A stretch of DNA of 64,000 nucleotides from Rhynchosporium graminicola (GCA_900074885.1 FJUW01000023.1:1-64000), one strand, 5' to 3'. Counted from the stretch's first letter, positions 44,974 through 59,318 are shown. The notes: a model not told the origin generated them from the sequence alone. A program made the numbers and translations.

Positions 44974-47900
44974 TCATAGCGCAGTAGCCTCTCGTTCCTT
45001 CTCGGCTTCAGTGAGCTCTGGTACCTGCACCTCATTCGTACTCGTGGAGGAAGAGTCGATAGACTGGTCCCGAACAGAAGGCAAGGCTTCTGTCGCAAAT
45101 TCATCTGTATTTTGGGTCCTAGTATTGTGTATGAGGCTAGGATACGAGGTCCCTGTAAGTGTGATCTTGATGTAATCGTCCGGGGTAATATCTGGCTCTT
45201 GTCGTTCGACGGCGGAAGCCGTTGGCAGGCATATGTAATTATCGATATCGATGTCTTTCAGCACCGCCAGAGACCTCGCATTGTCCACGCTCTCTTCTGA
45301 AGTGGAGGCGAAATTCTGCTTCTCCGTCTGAGAACAAGGTGGTGCTGCCTTCTTCAGCAGCAACATAGACCTGTCCTCATTCACACCCTCTTCAGCAGTT
45401 GGAATGAAAGTCGCCGGGTCGAAGGAGGGCGAGAACTTCTCCCTATTTTCATCATCCATCCTCTCCAAATCCCTTGTCGAGAGTAAGTTGTCGTTCTGTC
45501 CGAAATCAAGATTCGAAAACAGGAGATGTACTGTAGCTCCCGTTTCAATATCTGGCGAAAATCCTGTATCTAAACAAGCTGGCGAATGAGGTGGCGTGAA
45601 TGTTTGTTCGGAGGAGTTCGTGTCGTTGGAGCAGGTTGATTCGAGGGAGAGGGATTTGGAGTGGCCTCTATGCTCAGCTGTAAAAGTGTTGGTAGGCGGT
45701 TCCAGCGCCAGTACACACTCGACTGGTATTGGTTCTGTGACTAGATCGCTGACAGCAGGAACAAGATCATGTCCGCCAAGCCCATTCGGCACGAGCACCG
45801 CTTTCTCAGCTTTCGCGTCATCTTCTCCTTCTTGGACTTCTCTGACGAAAGCTGGAAGCATTGTAGCTGGTAGTCGAGCGGTGGCGTCGGATACGAGATC
45901 AAGGATTGTGGCACCACCAAGAATCTTAAGAATCGGCATATCGACACCAAGTTCATTGACGAACCAAGCTCTGAGATCGACTGCAACAAGGGAATCGATA
46001 CCAAGTTCTAGAAGTACCGCTTCATTTGAGACTGCTGTATTGGAAGATATCTGGAGCTTATGGCGAAGCTTTGAAATGAATGTATCTACAGTGCACAGCG
46101 TTAGCATTGGCTCGATCATCATTAATAGATGGTAGAAGAGGTCAACGAACCAGTAACAACACCTAATACCTCATCCATACTCAGCGCCCCAGCCAACCTC
46201 ACTTTCAAACTCACAACCGCACCCTTCACTTCCTTGACAGCCGCTCCATTACCACTTTCAATATAATGCCAAAACTTCGGATGTGGATACCACAGAATAT
46301 CCGGCTCCTTCCTCGGATCCTTACTGTCCATACCCGCATACAACACTGGATTCTCCCCTCCGCCAGGTCTTCCTCTCAGCACACCCTCGGCAAACATATG
46401 ATGCACTTCTTTCTCTGACAATGGCAGCGTAGCACCGATAATATCATTCAGTTCGCGATTCATACGAGCAGCGTAACCTACACCCTTTACTTCCCCAAGG
46501 CCGATCATCGAGCCGGCTAGACCGCGTGCGTGTCGTGAGTTTACGAGAGAATTCATGAACATGTTTGCTGCGCAGTAAGCTGCTTGTCCTGAGTTACCCA
46601 TCACGTCTACGGAAGAGCCGAACAGGATGAAGAAATCGAGGGTGGGGGATGCGAAAAGGTCATCTAGAAACCGGGAGCCGTCGACTTTGGGTTTTAGGAC
46701 GGTTTGCAGTTCTGAGAAAGACATATTGGACAGAAGTGTGTCCGAGAGAACCATGGCGGCGTTAGCTACGCCTACTATTGGCGGAAGCATGCTGCTTATT
46801 TGCTTGTGAGTTGCTAGTAGGGAGGCTTTGTCCGAGATGTCCCTAATTTCGAATTGTCAGTACAAGCAATACTTCGCGGTGGAGGTCGGAGATCTTACAT
46901 AGCCAATACACTCACACTCCCTCCCAAACTCTCCATCTCCTCCAGCCAGCTCTGCTCAATGATAGGATTCCGACTTGTCAACACGATATATATCGCACCG
47001 TGTTGTATCATCCATTTACAGAGTGAGCGACCTAGATTGCCTGTTAGGCCAATCAAGAGATATGTTTTGTCGGACTTGAATTTCATCATTGACTCTGCGC
47101 TTTGAACCCTGATCGGGAGTTTCTGTCCCTTGCTCCACGATACGATTTGTAGACCAGGCGATGGAGGAGGAAGGCGGCTGAGTGATGCGGCTTCAATGAT
47201 AACGGGATGAGATAGTGAGCTCGTTGACCGGATATTAGAAATCGCATTTGTGAATGCGATACTTAGACTGTCGCCTACCGAGTACCGTGATTTAGAATCA
47301 ACATAGTGAGAAGTCTTGCTGAGCAAATTCCGATTGTCACCTCGTCGTGTATTGAAAGGTAACAACATGGAGATTCTCGCCGACAAGTCAGAGTCCTCGA
47401 CCAAATCTACGAAAGCCACGCTGTTCTTTGGTAAAATAGATCTCAATTCTCGATCAGAAGCAAAAGGATGGATGCCTATCCAATCGATCTTCTCTGACCA
47501 GCATCCGGTAGTGATAAAATAAGGCTTGATACCAGTGTCCCGAGCTTTCCTCGTTATGGCATCTGCGAGTAGAAGATCTGGCTCAAAGACTAACAGAGTT
47601 CTTTCATCGTCGGCCATATCGACGATAGCTTGTGCTAGAAGTTCGGATGCGATGGCTGCCAGAAGGACAGCCTCCTCTCCAGCAGCAAAAACCCAAGGCA
47701 TTGTCCAACGATGCGGAGTGCTGATCGTATTTCCAATTGTCTCTGACAGAGCAATGACTTTCATCCCAAGACCAGACCCCTCCCCTATAACGAGATGCAG
47801 GAAGTCCCTAGATCCAACTTTTATCGCCAGCAAGGTAGAATGCGTAACACGAACCGTAGTACGATTCCCCATCACAGAAGTTGCCTCGTCGGCTCGTGAG

Positions 47901-50900
47901 CTTGTCACTTCGTACGCGGCCCCCGTACAAGTGAGTGCCACATTGACCTCATCAGCATCGACATCCTCCTCTATGCTTCGTCTTCTAGACATAAGTCTGT
48001 CATTGGCTCTCCTCTCCGGCACCACCCTCGTAACATTCAATCTCCCATCTGCAAGCCACAGTTCCGGCTCATTCGACCACATCCTTTTCGGAGCATAGAT
48101 ATCATTCTCCCATGTCTCAACCAACACAATCCTGAGAAAAGCTTCAGCCAGGATCTCAGCCGTGAGCTCTTCCTTCTTAGCGGCGTCAAGAACTTGGAGA
48201 CGTAAATGTGGCATTTCGTGGACAAGAGTCCGTCCGATGCCGAGTGCCATGTTCGAGTATGGCGAGCAGGAATTACTTCCTGCTGTGATCCATAGAAAGG
48301 ATTTTGAGATGTTCAGAAGGGACTTGAAGGATTCGAGACGAGTGGATGTTAGGTCTGAGAACATTGGTGCGTCGAGTTCGGTGAGGTTCAGGACGTGGAC
48401 CATGGAGAAGTCGTCTAATTTGTGGACATCTTCGAGCGATTCCAGGATTTTGGTAGCGGTCGTCCACGGCTGCAGAACGAGTTGCAAATTCACGATCAAC
48501 CTTTTCGTGAGTTCCGTCTTCCCACCCACGAGGAAAATGGTATCAATGTGTCGCTTCGGTCCTTCCACTGCCAAAGGCTTTCGCAGAAGCTCGATCTCCG
48601 CATCCACAGCAGTGGAAACAAACACAGTAACAGGTTGATACACCGATTCTGTTCCAGACGTCACAGTATCGAGTCCAGAAAATCCATTGCCTCTCAACAA
48701 CTCATCCCACCTGGCAGGTGCGATCAACGGACTCAATTCTCTGCCATCCTCGGCACCCGCCCACCATCCAGGAACACCGCAGAAGCTGAACCCAACACGA
48801 GCAGCACCATTATCGATAGCTTCGAGAACTAAGAGTCTTCCTCCCGGCTTTAATAATTTGCGAACATTCTTCATAGTATTGCCGAGCAGTTTGGTGGCGT
48901 GAAGCACGTTCGAGGCAATAACGAGATCGTAAGAGTTCTCGGTGAAGCCCTGAGTGACTGGGTCGAGCTCAATGTCGAGAGCTTCGTAGATGATCCTTTC
49001 ATGATCTTTGAACTGTTCTTGTGCTTGAGAGAAGAATCCTACGGAGATATCGGTGAATGTGTAGGACGAGTATTTATTATCGATATGCTTCAAGATAGAT
49101 CTTGTTATACTGCCGGTACCACCGCCTATTCGTGTTAGTCGTTATTCCGTTAAAGGGAGTAGGAACAGACCAATTTCCAGAATCTTGATGAGAGGGTATC
49201 TGAAAGCGATTTGTGATGCTATCATTCCGGCGTAGAGATTGTACTCTAATAATTCCGAGTTCTGGTAGTACAGATCCAGCAAATTGTCTTCTCTCATATG
49301 CTCCAGAATTGAAGTCTCGCCTCTAATGAATGGAATCAATTTTGAACCGACGACATGCAAGAGTCTACAGTCAACGTTTGTTTGGTACCTGTATTTAAAT
49401 TAGCAAACCCAAAAACGTATTTTTTTTTTCGTTACTCACGGATCTGCAACCATCTGAATGTCATTCCAAGTATTCCCCAGCCATTCAACCTTACAAGACT
49501 TATGTCTCCCCTCCCTCGTTTCACCAACAACATGCTCGGCAAAAGCCAAGATCCGCTTCCCGTGCCAACTCGTTTCCTCTTTCTCTTCCTCTGTCAAAGT
49601 CTCCAGCATTTGTTTCAAATACCACAAACAAACCTTCTCCAATGTCTCCGCCCTCAGCATCTCAGCCTTCGAAAATGCAGACTTTCGGTACACAAGCTTA
49701 GCATCAGGCTCAGCTGTTCCCCAAACAAGTTCATGGAAGAGTAATCGATCATCCGCTGGTGTTGCTGGCATGAGAGGCGTGACTTCAATACCTTCGATCT
49801 GACAGATTGCGTTTCGGGTGTCGATATCGTAGAGTGAGACATCGCCGCAGAGTGTATCTGAAGCATTTTCAGCGAGCGATGCGTCGAAGAGAAGCTGCCT
49901 CTCGAAGTGGTTGGAACAAGTCAATGGATTGATGCGAATACTCTTGATGCTGACGGGGACATGAATTGTCCAGAGACTGCCATCACCTGGGGTCCCGAGA
50001 CATGCGAATAATGTCTGAATAGCTGAGTCTAAGGTACCTGGATGCATCATCATAGATTGATTCGAGGCAGTGAAGTTGGCGTCGGTTATGAGTCCGGTTG
50101 ACGTATCTAGCTTCTGCTCTAAGTATGAGATCCCTTTGAAAGGCCCAGTGTAGCCATATCCGACTTTTCCGAGGGAGTCGTAGAAGTAGTCAATGTTGAC
50201 TTCGCGAAGGTCGTTGATGACCGCCAAACTTCGACTTGGGAGAATAGTGGCGGATGGCGAGCCGAGAATCAAATTAAGTGTGCCCGAACTGACGAGTACA
50301 AGTGAACCAGTGTCCTTGCTCAAACAAGCATGACAGATGAAATCAGCTGTCAAAATATTTCTCTTCGCATCGAAAGAAACATTAGTGATAGTGAACAAAA
50401 TCTCAACTCCCGAATCGTCATCATTAATCGGAATTGCCTGGAAGATCTTGAAGTCCTTGACCTCAATCAATCGGACCTCCCTTCCTTTCGCGACGGTCTT
50501 GGAAGCTTCAAGAGCCATAACAAGATATCCAGCTGCAGGGAAAATAGTCTGACCTTGAATCTGGTGACCACTAAGCCAAGGAATCTCATTCAGTTTGAGA
50601 TAGTTCCGCCATTTGCATTCGCCCTCGGCTTGATCGCTTGTCATGATTCCCAGTAGCTCATGGGGCGCTTCTGCGCGACAACGTGTCTCTCTTGATCCGC
50701 GGGACTCGAACCATAGTGTGCGTTCGTGATTCCATGGATAAGTTGGGAGGTCTTGTACTGCACGAGGTGGAGTATCCTGGCTGAATAATGCATTGAAAGA
50801 AGCAGCATCGAATGACTTGGAGCCAAATTGCATCCAGAAAGAGCCCAAGGCGTCTGCAAATGTTTCTATCCCAGTTCTTCCACGACCTAGCAGTCCGATG

Positions 50901-53648
50901 TACAGGACAGGCTTCCTAGCGCCAGTTTTCTCTTGTGTCGTCTGTAAAGCCGGGGCCTTGAGGGCGGGGTGGGGACCGACTTCAAATGCGACATCGTATG
51001 AGCCGTCCATTAGAGAAGCTTCCACTGCCTGTGAGAATAAGACGGGTTTCAGCATATTCTCCTTCCAGTATGGTCCCAGCAAAGCATCCTGAGCCTCCAT
51101 AACTTTCCCTTCGTAAACACTCGAAAACCACGTGCAGGCATTATCTGTCCTTGCCAACAATTCAAAATCGCAGTCCTTGAGTGCTTGAAGGTATGGCTCT
51201 GAGCAAGGAATCATATGATGTGAATGATATGCCGTATCTACTTTCAAGATCCTTGCAAATATTTCTTTTCCCTCGAAGTATTCTCTCGTTTCCAAAATAG
51301 CACTCGCATTTCCGGACATTGTAACACTCGTGGGTGAGTTGCTAGCCGCAACTACGACCCGTCCGCTGAATTGCGGAAGTTGGCAGAAATCAACTGCATC
51401 GGCTCTCGAGATACCAACAGCGATCATAGAGCCTTCGACACCGGCCCCAGCAAGGTGAGCAAAGAAACCACGGTAGTAAGCGATCTTGATAGCCGCATCA
51501 GCAGAAATAAATCCCGCTGCATAGGCTGCACCAATTTCGCCAGAAGAGTGTCCTACCACACCAGAAAATTGAATTCCTGCTGCTCGTAGATGATCAACAA
51601 GGATTATTTGAATGGCTGTGCATAGAGGTTGTGAGATAATAGCTTCAGCCACACAGGATGTGGCTGCTGGAGCAGACAATTCGGTTTGCAGTGACCATTG
51701 TGGTCTATGGTCCGCGGGAAGGCTGGCTAAGGACTCTTCCAGTTCTCGAAGGGTTTTCATTCCAAGTGAGGATTTTGATATCAGATCCCAGCCCATACCT
51801 GGCCATTGAGCTCCCTGTCCAGTGAAGATACCTAATATTCTTTTTGGCGTGTTGATGGGACGAGACGAGATCGCTCTCGATGTACCATCCGCTCTGTGCT
51901 CAAGCTCGTCGTCTAGTTTTGCTTGAAGCTCTGTTGTAGTTTGCGCAGTGAAGGATATTTTGTGTGAAAACACTGACCGTCGGGAGAGGAGGGTCCAGGC
52001 CAAGTCGTTTAGATTGACTTCTGGACTTTTGGCCAAAAATTGCGAATGATTGGCAAGTAGAGACCACAGAGATCCTTCTGATGCTGCGGAATATGTGAAA
52101 GGAAGTGCGACGATTGGTGATATAGATGATGTTCGCTCTATGAGCTCGGGGGCATTTTCTAAAATAACATGTGCATTTGTGCCACCAAAACCAAAACTAT
52201 AAGTTCATTAGCTTAAAGTTGAAGGACCGTCTCCACATAAGTTTACCTGTTCACACTTGCTCTTCTTACGCCACTGAGAGTGACGGGCCATTTTTGAGCT
52301 ATTGTGGGGACTTTGAGATTGTGAACAAAAGGCGCTAATTTGGGATTTAGCGTTTCAAAGTGGAGATTTGGAGGTATGACTCCATGTTTGACCTTGCGAG
52401 AAATGATAACGTTAGCAATAAGGCGATATTAAGGCAGGAAACAAACAGCTTACTGCCAAAAAATGGCGGGGTAGTAAATGCTAACCGAGATGTTTAGTCG
52501 GAGAAAGTAAAATGTTGACTTACAGCAAGGGCCGCTTCCAGCATTCCAGCTATGCCAGCCGCTCCCTCAGAGTGGCCAATTATAGTCTTTATGCTTCCCA
52601 CAAAGAATTTTTCTTTGTCCATGTCCTCTTGATTTCCAAAGAATGTATTATGTATTGCCGTCGCTTCGTTCAAGTCCCCAACTTTAGTGCCCGTCCCATG
52701 TGCCTGGAAGTATTGCGGCCTATCCTCCGAACGATTGAGGTCAAGTCCAGCTTTGGCATAAGTCTGACGAACTAAGCTCACTTGAGCAACCGGATTTGGT
52801 ACAGTGAGACCTGTCGAACGACCACCTTGATTCACACTTGTTTCGCGTATAACACACTCAATATGGTCGCCATCAGCGATAGCATCACTTAGTCGTTTCA
52901 TCATGACTGCAGTTATACCCTCTCCGCGAGCATAACCATCGCCACCTGCGTCCCACATCCTTGAACGACCATTTGGAGACAGCATGTTTAGCTTACTTTC
53001 AGCAACGAACATTCGTGGACTGAGAATCAAATTTGCCCCCGCAGCCATAGCAACACGACACTCCCCATTCCTCAGTGTTTGGACAGCTTGGTGTACTGCC
53101 ACAAGACTGGAGGAACAAGCACTGTCTATTGTCATCGACGGCCCGGTCCAGTCAAAGAAGTATGATATCCGATTTGAAAGAATGCTGCGGGCCGCGCCGG
53201 TAGCGCCGTACGTGGGCAGGGTTTCCATGTCGGCGAATATCAGACCAGAGAAATCATCGCACATCAGTCCGACATAAACAGCTGTAGCAGTCCCTCGCAT
53301 TTCCTCCATGGTGAGGTTCGCAGATTCCATGGCCTCAAAAACTACTTCGAGCAGTTGCCGTTGTTGTGGATCCATTGATTCTGCTTCGGCGGTCGATATG
53401 TTGAAGAACTGAGAGTCGAATTTGCGGATGTCTTCGGATAGAAAGTAGGACTTCTGCACGTTTGAAGTGCCATGATGAAAGCCATCAGGATGGTAGAAAC
53501 CAGTTGAATTGAATCTGCTTGTTGGGATTGGGGCAGATAGATCTCTTGGTTGACTGAGAAGTTCCCATAATTTTGCAGATGTATTTGACTCCCCAGGAAA
53601 CCGGCAACCGATACCTATAATTGCAATGGGCTCATTATGAGGAGTCAT
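44974..53648 (-). CDS. Highly reducing polyketide synthase, KS-AT-DH-MT-psiER-KR-ACP with long C-terminal tail
   Basis: An iterative type I PKS that builds a reduced, C-methylated polyketide from malonyl-CoA. Seven exons (53648-52524, 52392-52247, 52196-49440, 49388-49171, 49125-46899, 46842-46151, 46085-44974) give 2,758 residues. [10 protein letters not shown] with Cys178, AHGTGT and [25 protein letters not shown] and GHSSGE near 638. [12 protein letters not shown] near 964 and [11 protein letters not shown]-methyltransferase: LEIGGGTG near 1415 and FTDISVGFF. Then a degenerate ER region without a clear NADPH motif, KR with [12 protein letters not shown] near 2107 and Tyr in [11 protein letters not shown], and ACP with [12 protein letters not shown] (Ser near 2419). 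About 285 Ser/Thr/Glu-rich residues follow. This order matches the PKS half of PKS-NRPS hybrids, but no condensation domain follows. Both the methyltransferase loop and the KS are split by introns. Confidence 0.9.
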
Positions 53649-56600
53649 TCTTCCGTCCCAACAGCCTAGTTTACGGGATGGTCAGAGCCTCGCCCGAGTG
53701 ATGGATATCTTGAATTCGACGAAAACCCCAGATCGCAGGGATTGAGGGCACTAGGGAGTTCATAAAGAACTGTGTATATATGGCTGTGCCAGACAGGAGG
53801 TTATCAAAAAAGAGGCAGTAATTCACCGAGAGAGAAAAAATATGAGAAGCGACACTGAAGAGGAGAGATAACTAGGGGATAGCTCTGAACCATATCATAA
53901 CTTCTCCACCGAAGTGCGGAAAACCAGTCCATTGAATGACCATCGGCTGGGTAGACGGTCGAAACCATTGCTTTCACTTGACGATTGATTGCCAGAGCTC
54001 GGTCCTGCTTCATTATCGGTTCAAAGAAACATGCTTAGCTTCTTCAGGGACGATGTGCGCGAGATCAAAGTCTAGCTCTCTCTGCGTGCATATATGAAGT
54101 GGCCTACTGACTGAAGAGGGCCCATTAAGTGCAAACAACTTGTCCTCGCGAGGAGGGCCGAAGAAGCAGCAAACAATAAGTAGTGGCATTGCAGGTAAGT
54201 ATGGCCGTGTTTAGAGTTCGGCAATGGCCATACTTCCCCCGACTTCTCATTTACTGGACAAGAGGAAGCCTTCAGACCCGCAATCGAGTGAAAATATAGA
54301 CATCTTTGTGCGCTAATCTCGCACCAAACATAAAAAAAGAAACAATCCCATGGGAAGAGACGCAAAATAGACATTCTAGTCACTTAACAACGTGTGAACT
54401 TCCATCCCATGAAACCGGGTGCGATGGATGAAAGAGTCAACTAAGTTACCCAGTCCGGAAAGGTTGAAGCGACCTATTAGTAATACTTTCGTCGGATTTC
54501 AGTTAGAGTGAGATATCGTGTCACTATCATACTGGCTGCTCTTGGAATTGCCTGCAGCTTAGCCTAGCCTGTTTATCTTAGATCTACCGAAGTCCATCTG
54601 TAGAGCAATCCAATCTGGGACCTGTCATTTGATGCTTGGCTTGGAACGTTCCGCTGTCCGGCAAGAACCACCCCGCTTGAGTGCATGAGCTATTCTTCAG
54701 CAGCTTCCAGTGGATACTGAGGTGACAGTCGAAGTATATCCCAGGAATTCTTATCACTTTCTCGAGTGCTGGGACGGTTCAATACGAGCCTGATACCATG
54801 ATATTAAGCCCAACGACCGGGCTGATGGATGCATCGAGTCGTGGGACGGCGACTGTCTCGATTCGTAAATATCTTGCAGTACCACGGTGGATGCCGACGA
54901 CTTGGGGTGGATAGCGGGCAACGTGGAGAAGTCGAATTGGCTTTGGTAGGTTGATTGAACTTGATTCATTGCAGCCACTAGTCCGTCTCCACGATATCGG
55001 TTGATATGAGCGAGCACTGTGCCATTGGGTGGCAGCATCGGTAACCACAACCGTACATCGTACAGACGAATGCACCCCAGTTTGAAAGAGGAATCGTGGA
55101 TGCCATGAACCATGTAGATGATATGCAGTTAAAAACATATGTGTGGCGTCTGTGGCCTCGTGATATTGGAGCGGATTTGTCTGACTTTGTAGGAAGAAAG
55201 AGAAAATATTTGACCCAGAGTAGCGGTGAGAATATGGTTTCCACGTGATATTGAGGTCACGCCCTCACGGCTATCCACCTCGACCGTCATGTATAAACAC
55301 GATTATACCGAGACACAGAAGTAATTCGTGAGTCGTCTCACTGTCTGACCTCGAACAAACATTGTTTATCCTTACCGGATATGTAAAAACTCAATCTGAA
55401 TCTACGAAGTGAACTCATTTGAACCGTTGCGGCGGCCCGCGACGGGATGGCACGGCGAAATCGCACAGACACTATGGATTTCGCCGGGCCTCCTGTACGA
55501 TAGAGTTTCTTCCTTTGCTTCTCACGCTTGTCAAGAGTACTAGTTTAGTCACTCTTCTCTCACGTATCGTCAGGCCTCAAATTTGGCCGTGTCGTCATCT
55601 GACAGCTTGTTTGAACTTTTGTTTTTTCAGTGGTTGGGAATGGCGTCGCGGAGGGTGTTTATGGGAGCAACTCGAAGGAAGAAAGAAAGAAAGAAAGAAA
55701 GAAGAAAAGAGATACATACTTCATCAGCAACTTGCCGCTAGGATTGGCACCAAGAGATTAATGTTCCCACTGGAGATTACGATATCGTGCAAGCAGGACC
55801 CGAAATGCAACTACATAGCACATTTGGTAACCTTCGCCAGAAATTATCCTCACATGTATTGCCGAAATCCTACGCGCTGAGACAATAGTGTTCCAGCTTC
55901 ATGACGAATACTTTACAGGCAAATCTTTCTCCCTGCTTTACTTGGAAAGATATTTCATTCTCGGGAAGCAAACGTGGGTCAAGCAACTTCGTGATGAAAC
56001 CTTCCCGCCTTCCGACAAAACGATAAGATAGCAAAAGGTGTCGACATCTAAGTCGCGCCTGATGATTGTTTCATCGTCACGAGCCGTCCGTATATGAATT
56101 ATTGGCCCGCTAGATGCGAGCAATGCAGTATACAACGCCATAGCGGGTCTATCCATAAAACAATTCTCGAAAAATCCGTCTATGAATTTTTGCCAGAAAA
56201 TACCCTTCCAATTTATGGATCATGATGGATGAGTGGCGAGCTTGCTGCAAAAGATGTATTTAGGCCGGGGTGACCCGGCTATAATTTGGGTATATCCAAG
56301 GTGATATTCGAGCGAGCTGCTTGGTAGGTCAGTGACTTCTTGAGAGGTACTAAGTACGAAATTGTTCGACACAAATACCAGCAAGTGTAGTGACAAGGTA
56401 GGTAGGTATATGACCTTGTGAAGAAGCATAGAATGCCAGTATATGGGTTGCTGCGTGCTCATGTCATGTAACCTCAAGGCGTGTGATTATGGCCAAATGC
56501 GGATCGTTCGCACGAAGATGTGCTGGTGAACGAGTCAAGAAAGTCGATGAGATGCAGTTATTCCTGATTGTGTCTACATGCGGGCGCAACAGGTCTAAGA

Positions 56601-57113
56601 AGGACCTGAAAGGATTGAAAGCGTTCTGTCACTTCTGTCATCTTGGTGAGAGAGTGTACTGCAACATTTTCAACAACGCGGAATTCAAAGTCACAGCCAA
56701 GGAAAGAGTATCCGTTTAATTCTCTGTAGCACATTTACGATATACTATCATAAAGCTGAGATATGATGGAAGGTTGGGGAATAGTCTGCGAAAACTCGGT
56801 CGTCTATCATGTCTCATCTATCGTCTGATCATAAGGAGCGTCTATCGTACGCGTCCTTCTAATATTAAGCTGTTCGACGCCGAGGAGATTCGTCTCCAGC
56901 GAAGCGATTTTGCAAGCTGGTTATGAATCCATCATCTAAGATTACAACCTACATGAAAGTCATCAAAAGCTTATTTGACTTTGAATCATTACTTTGTGTA
57001 CTGTCTTGAAATATATCTATGACATTAATGCCGAGTTACGATAGTCAATTATACCTAGCAGGTTTAAACTTTGCGGAAGACGAATTTCCTTTGCCTCGGT
57101 TCCTTCCATAGGA
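53649..57113. other. Large intergenic region inside the metabolite locus
   Basis: The right side of the PKS start should be its promoter. Overlapping minus-strand frames at 54754-55244 (up to 119 residues) have no family I can name and may be noise or a decayed gene. An aaag-rich simple repeat lies near 55677-55705. A small plus-strand frame at 56483-56719 is basic and Cys-containing but unrecognised. No tailoring enzyme is visible. Confidence 0.4.
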
Positions 57114-59318
57114 TCATCTCGAGAGCCGAGCCCTCCTTGCGGCCTCTTGAAATTCCGCTTCCGCTTCCGTGTCACCTTCAAGAATAATCTCATGTCCGTC
57201 TCCTTCCTCTACAAATTTACTAGCAATGCAACCAAGAAAAGCGACCCCACTGAGTCCCCAGAAAACAGCACCTACCATGCTCTTCCGCAGCCCTAATCCA
57301 CTGTGGAGAGACTCAGAGTCAGTATTGCCTAGTCAGGGGAGTATTAAGAGTAGAAAGATTAGACAAGAGTACAGAGTTTGACCTCGGAGGAAGGCAAAAG
57401 CCTTGTCAATCTCCAGACACGCTCGAAAGAGAAAAAGTAACGAGGAAACTACTTACTATAAAGCCCCTGCAATGGATGGTCCAAGAGTTCTACCTGCGCT
57501 AGATAAACTCTGACCAACGCCATGCATCGTACCTAAAACGGACGGATGGGGTGATGCATTGTTGACTAGTATAGTTGTCGCAGGTAGAGCGAAGGTTCGA
57601 CCTGTCACCTGGACAAAGAGGACTGCACAGAGACATAGCCAGACTAGTGGTCCGTCTTTCTCAGCTGGCGGTGTCGACTTTGACGAGACGATTGAAAGAT
57701 ACGGGACGAGGGCATAGGCGATTGGGAAACAGTACAGAAATATGCGCCAGCTTTTCACTGTTCCCAGTCTTGTGTTGATAATTGGATAGATGAAGAGTTG
57801 CATGGTTCACCGATGACGCCGAGAACGGCCATTGCAAAACCTACATCTCGAGGAGGCATGCCTAGTCCACCTGTGAAGATAAAAGGAAGGCGGCGGTGAA
57901 AGCCAGGTGGGTCGGGACGTTTAGGATTCGCTACAGGAGTGGAGAGAAAAACAAACCATAGCGAGTTGAACGTTCCAAGATGAGTCGCCAGAAGGCCATG
58001 CGCCACCAGAGTACAGATGACGTTGTAAGTGAAGATTCGTCGGAAAGGAAGCTTGTGTTTCCACCTCGGAATTGCTTTCTCTCTCGTCGGTGTTGTTGGA
58101 CTGGCAGGCGCCATTTCAAGGTCTGTCTCACTTGCGAAGTCGTGACCTGAGACAGCGACATAGGCATAAGAGAGAGCCTGCGATTGGCGGCCCCGGAACA
58201 GTGCTCCAATATTTTGACTACACTTCATCCCAAGATCTTCGTGGTGGCGTATGGTATCCAGTGTCTAACAAGTCAGTAAATGTTTCTTACGCCAGATTTG
58301 TATTGACATACCTCGGCAAGCCCAAAAAACACCCCCAGGATTGCGCAGATCAGGAAAAATGCGCTAATGATGTTGGGTAATGCATACGGATAAAGTTTGA
58401 AAAAATCTATGTGTCCAAACATATTTGGGTATGTTCCAGCTGGATCCGCGAGCATTCCACCGAGTATTGGTCCAAGAATGACTCCCATGTTAAAGGTCAT
58501 GGGAAAAAGCAAAAATGCTCTCGATTGATATCTGCTCCTAGTGTCAGGTGCGGTCTAGACATTCGTACCTAGACAGGTAGACTTACTTCTTTTCCTGCAC
58601 AATCTCGGAGACCATGGTCCTCATGACACCAATGTTGCCGTTACTTAATCCACCAAGTGTGCGGAAGAATACTGCCTGTTGAAAGGTTTTGGAGAACCCA
58701 AAGCCGAGGCAGGAAATGGCTAGAACTCTAGTGTCAGTCAAAGAGTTTGTGACACAACAACTGACCATGCCTACCAGTTCCAGAAAGTCCAATCAACAGA
58801 ACGAGTTTCCTACCTCCCCTATCTGAGTCTGATATTCTCCCCCATAACATCGCAGTCAGGAATTGAGCACCTGTGAAACTACTCGCCAATATTCCGGCTT
58901 GTGTAGCAATGGTAGAATCTGGCAATGTTTCATCGAATGATTTCAGTAGGTAGAACATATATGCCTGGAAGATGCGAAGCATTAGCTACTACTCCATTGT
59001 TCTCTCATGATCCGAGAAATTATGGGGAAATGAAGTATGTCTAACCTGCAATGATGTCTGCACCACAGGCTCAGCAAGTCGGGCCAATGTCAGAATGACC
59101 AATTGCTGCCTGTGCGGCAATGACCTCCAAGTAACTACCTCTTCCTTCTCATTATTGACTTTACGAGGATTGCCCCCAGCTCCACCTTCTGCCGCCGCAT
59201 CATCCTGGTCCGAGACGTTGAAGTGGTAGCCACCATTACGTCCTCTTTCGCCAGGGCCCAATGATTGAGGCTGATGCGCGGTAAATCGGTTCGGTTTGGT
59301 GATATTCATCGACTTCAT
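57114..59318 (-). pseudogene. MFS transporter with one-base frameshift
   Basis: A major facilitator of the fungal multidrug/ZIFL-like type, likely a proton-driven exporter at the plasma membrane or vacuole. Exons 59318-59046, 58964-58775, 58725-58587, 58531-58312, 58264-57457 and 57300-57114 would give about 605 residues. A polar N-terminus of about 65 residues precedes the first helix (QLVILTLARLAEPVVQTSL). The loop between helices 2 and 3 has GRISDSDRGGRK, the MFS signature; GFSKTFQQAVFFRTLGGLSNGNIGVMRTMVSE and GPILGGMLADPAG follow. A long central loop and the second six helices follow, ending in an acidic tail. In exon 5, at about 57803-57810, the frame must shift by one base between AMAVLGVIG and MQLFIYPIINTRLGT; there is no room for an intron. 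The gene is otherwise intact, so a sequence error or a recent mutation are both possible. Confidence 0.8.

Noticed and set aside
54754..55244. Overlapping minus-strand frames of 88-119 residues upstream of the PKS
   Set aside because: Three frames overlap the same DNA and none resembles a known family; kept only as a note in the gap entry.
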